Source: Verrucomicrobiota bacterium (GTDB taxonomy: Bacteria > Verrucomicrobiota > Verrucomicrobiia > Chthoniobacterales > UBA10450). From it: DNA of 5,217 nt. Position numbers and translations under genes: made by a program. The first letter of the stretch is position 1, and the number at the start of each line of letters is the position of its first letter. The DNA lies in assembly GCA_003218525.1 (NCBI GenBank), contig QHNU01000130.1, positions 1-5,217 of the forward strand, given 5' to 3'. A model generated the notes under the pieces. It was not told the origin of the DNA. It worked only from the letters and a program-made list of their open reading frames with translations, and made no database searches. Below, piece by piece: positions 4,705 to 5,217 of this stretch.

Positions 4705-5217
4705 ATGTTGATCGAGGATTACGGATTTCTTAGCGACACCCAGACAGCCGCGCTCGTGGGCCGAAACGGTTCGATCGATTGGCTGTGCTTTCCGCGGTTT
4801 GATTCGGCAGCGTGTTTCGCCGCATTGCTGGGTGACAAGAATAATGGGCGCTGGTTGATTGAGCCGACGGCAAAAGTAACTCGCTGTTCGCGGACCTACC
4901 GCGGCGACTCATTAATTCTCGAGACGACCTTGGAGACGGCAGAGGGAGCGGTGCGACTGATCGATTTCATGCCGCCGCGCGGCACAAATCCGGACATCAT
5001 TCGAATGGTGGAAGGGGTACGCGGAAACGTCGCCATGCGAATGGAGCTGATCATTCGTTTTGATTATGGCGAAATTGTGCCGTGGGTGCGAAAGCGTCAC
5101 GGCGGACTTGAAGCGATCGCAGGACCAAACGGCCTGATCTTGCGAACGCCGGTTGAAACCCGTGGCCTCGACTTGACGACAGTGACGGAGTTTGAAGTGA
5201 AGAAAGGTGATCGCGTA
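4705..5217 (+). CDS. GH15 glucoamylase/trehalase-like glycoside hydrolase, N-terminal part (runs off the right edge)
   Basis: Only the first 171 residues are present; the family is usually about 600 long. The start MLIEDYGFLSDTQTAALVGR followed by NGSIDWLCFPRFDSAACFAA (residues 1-40) is the hallmark of the trehalase-like N-terminal domain of bacterial GH15 enzymes. VRLIDFMPPRG follows at about 83-93, then a beta-sandwich-like stretch. The catalytic (alpha/alpha)6 barrel with its two acids lies beyond the window, so glucoamylase, trehalase or another alpha-glucosidase activity cannot be told apart. No signal peptide is seen, so it should act in the cytoplasm on trehalose, glycogen or malto-oligosaccharides. 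The ATG at 4705 follows GTGAG (4697-4701) and lies 29 bp after the acetyltransferase stop. There is no in-frame start codon between the two genes. It is probably the third gene of the transcription unit. Confidence 0.93.
   Translation, partial: MLIEDYGFLSDTQTAALVGRNGSIDWLCFPRFDSAACFAALLGDKNNGRWLIEPTAKVTRCSRTYRGDSLILETTLETAEGAVRLIDFMPPRGTNPDIIRMVEGVRGNVAMRMELIIRFDYGEIVPWVRKRHGGLEAIAGPNGLILRTPVETRGLDLTTVTEFEVKKGDRV

Overview
The window looks like ordinary chromosomal DNA from a free-living, mid-to-high-GC Gram-negative bacterium. My tentative guess is a soil Verrucomicrobium (Chthoniobacterales-like). This rests on the general look of the proteins, a short threonyl-tRNA synthetase without a TGS domain, and a dispersed repeat of the GGAATGACAA / 'CHSERSEAKPRN' type; no search was run. 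There is no sign of phage, IS, CRISPR, rRNA or tRNA, and no new multi-gene defence or biosynthetic system is visible.

Layout. Positions 1-709 (minus) hold the N-terminal 236 residues of threonyl-tRNA synthetase (thrS), with the catalytic core beyond the left edge. Behind its start codon lies the most unusual part of the window. Positions 612-757 and 758-898 are two head-to-tail copies of one unit: the first ~33 codons of thrS followed by a dispersed repeat element. The outer copy is a truncated thrS start of 49 codons. It reads off its end through the repeat and stops in an ATGA overlap with the real thrS start. Positions 912-1628 (plus) encode a protein-L-isoaspartate O-methyltransferase, probably exported as a lipoprotein. 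Positions 1703-2077 (plus) encode a stand-alone cyclic-nucleotide-binding domain. Positions 2093-2623 (minus) encode a small exported protein of unknown function, convergent with the cNMP gene.

From 2715 to the right edge there is a compact plus-strand cluster. It holds a GT39/ArnT-like polytopic membrane glycosyltransferase, an SSAT-like GNAT acetyltransferase overlapping it by ATGA, and after 29 bp the N-terminus of a GH15 glucoamylase/trehalase-like enzyme cut by the window end.

Functionally these are housekeeping and cell-maintenance genes: translation, repair of aged proteins, envelope glycan or lipid glycosylation, and alpha-glucan or trehalose turnover. Apart from the probable GT39-GNAT-GH15 transcription unit they do not form an obvious common pathway. 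No intergenic gap exceeds about 205 bases, and I found no convincing rho-independent terminator.
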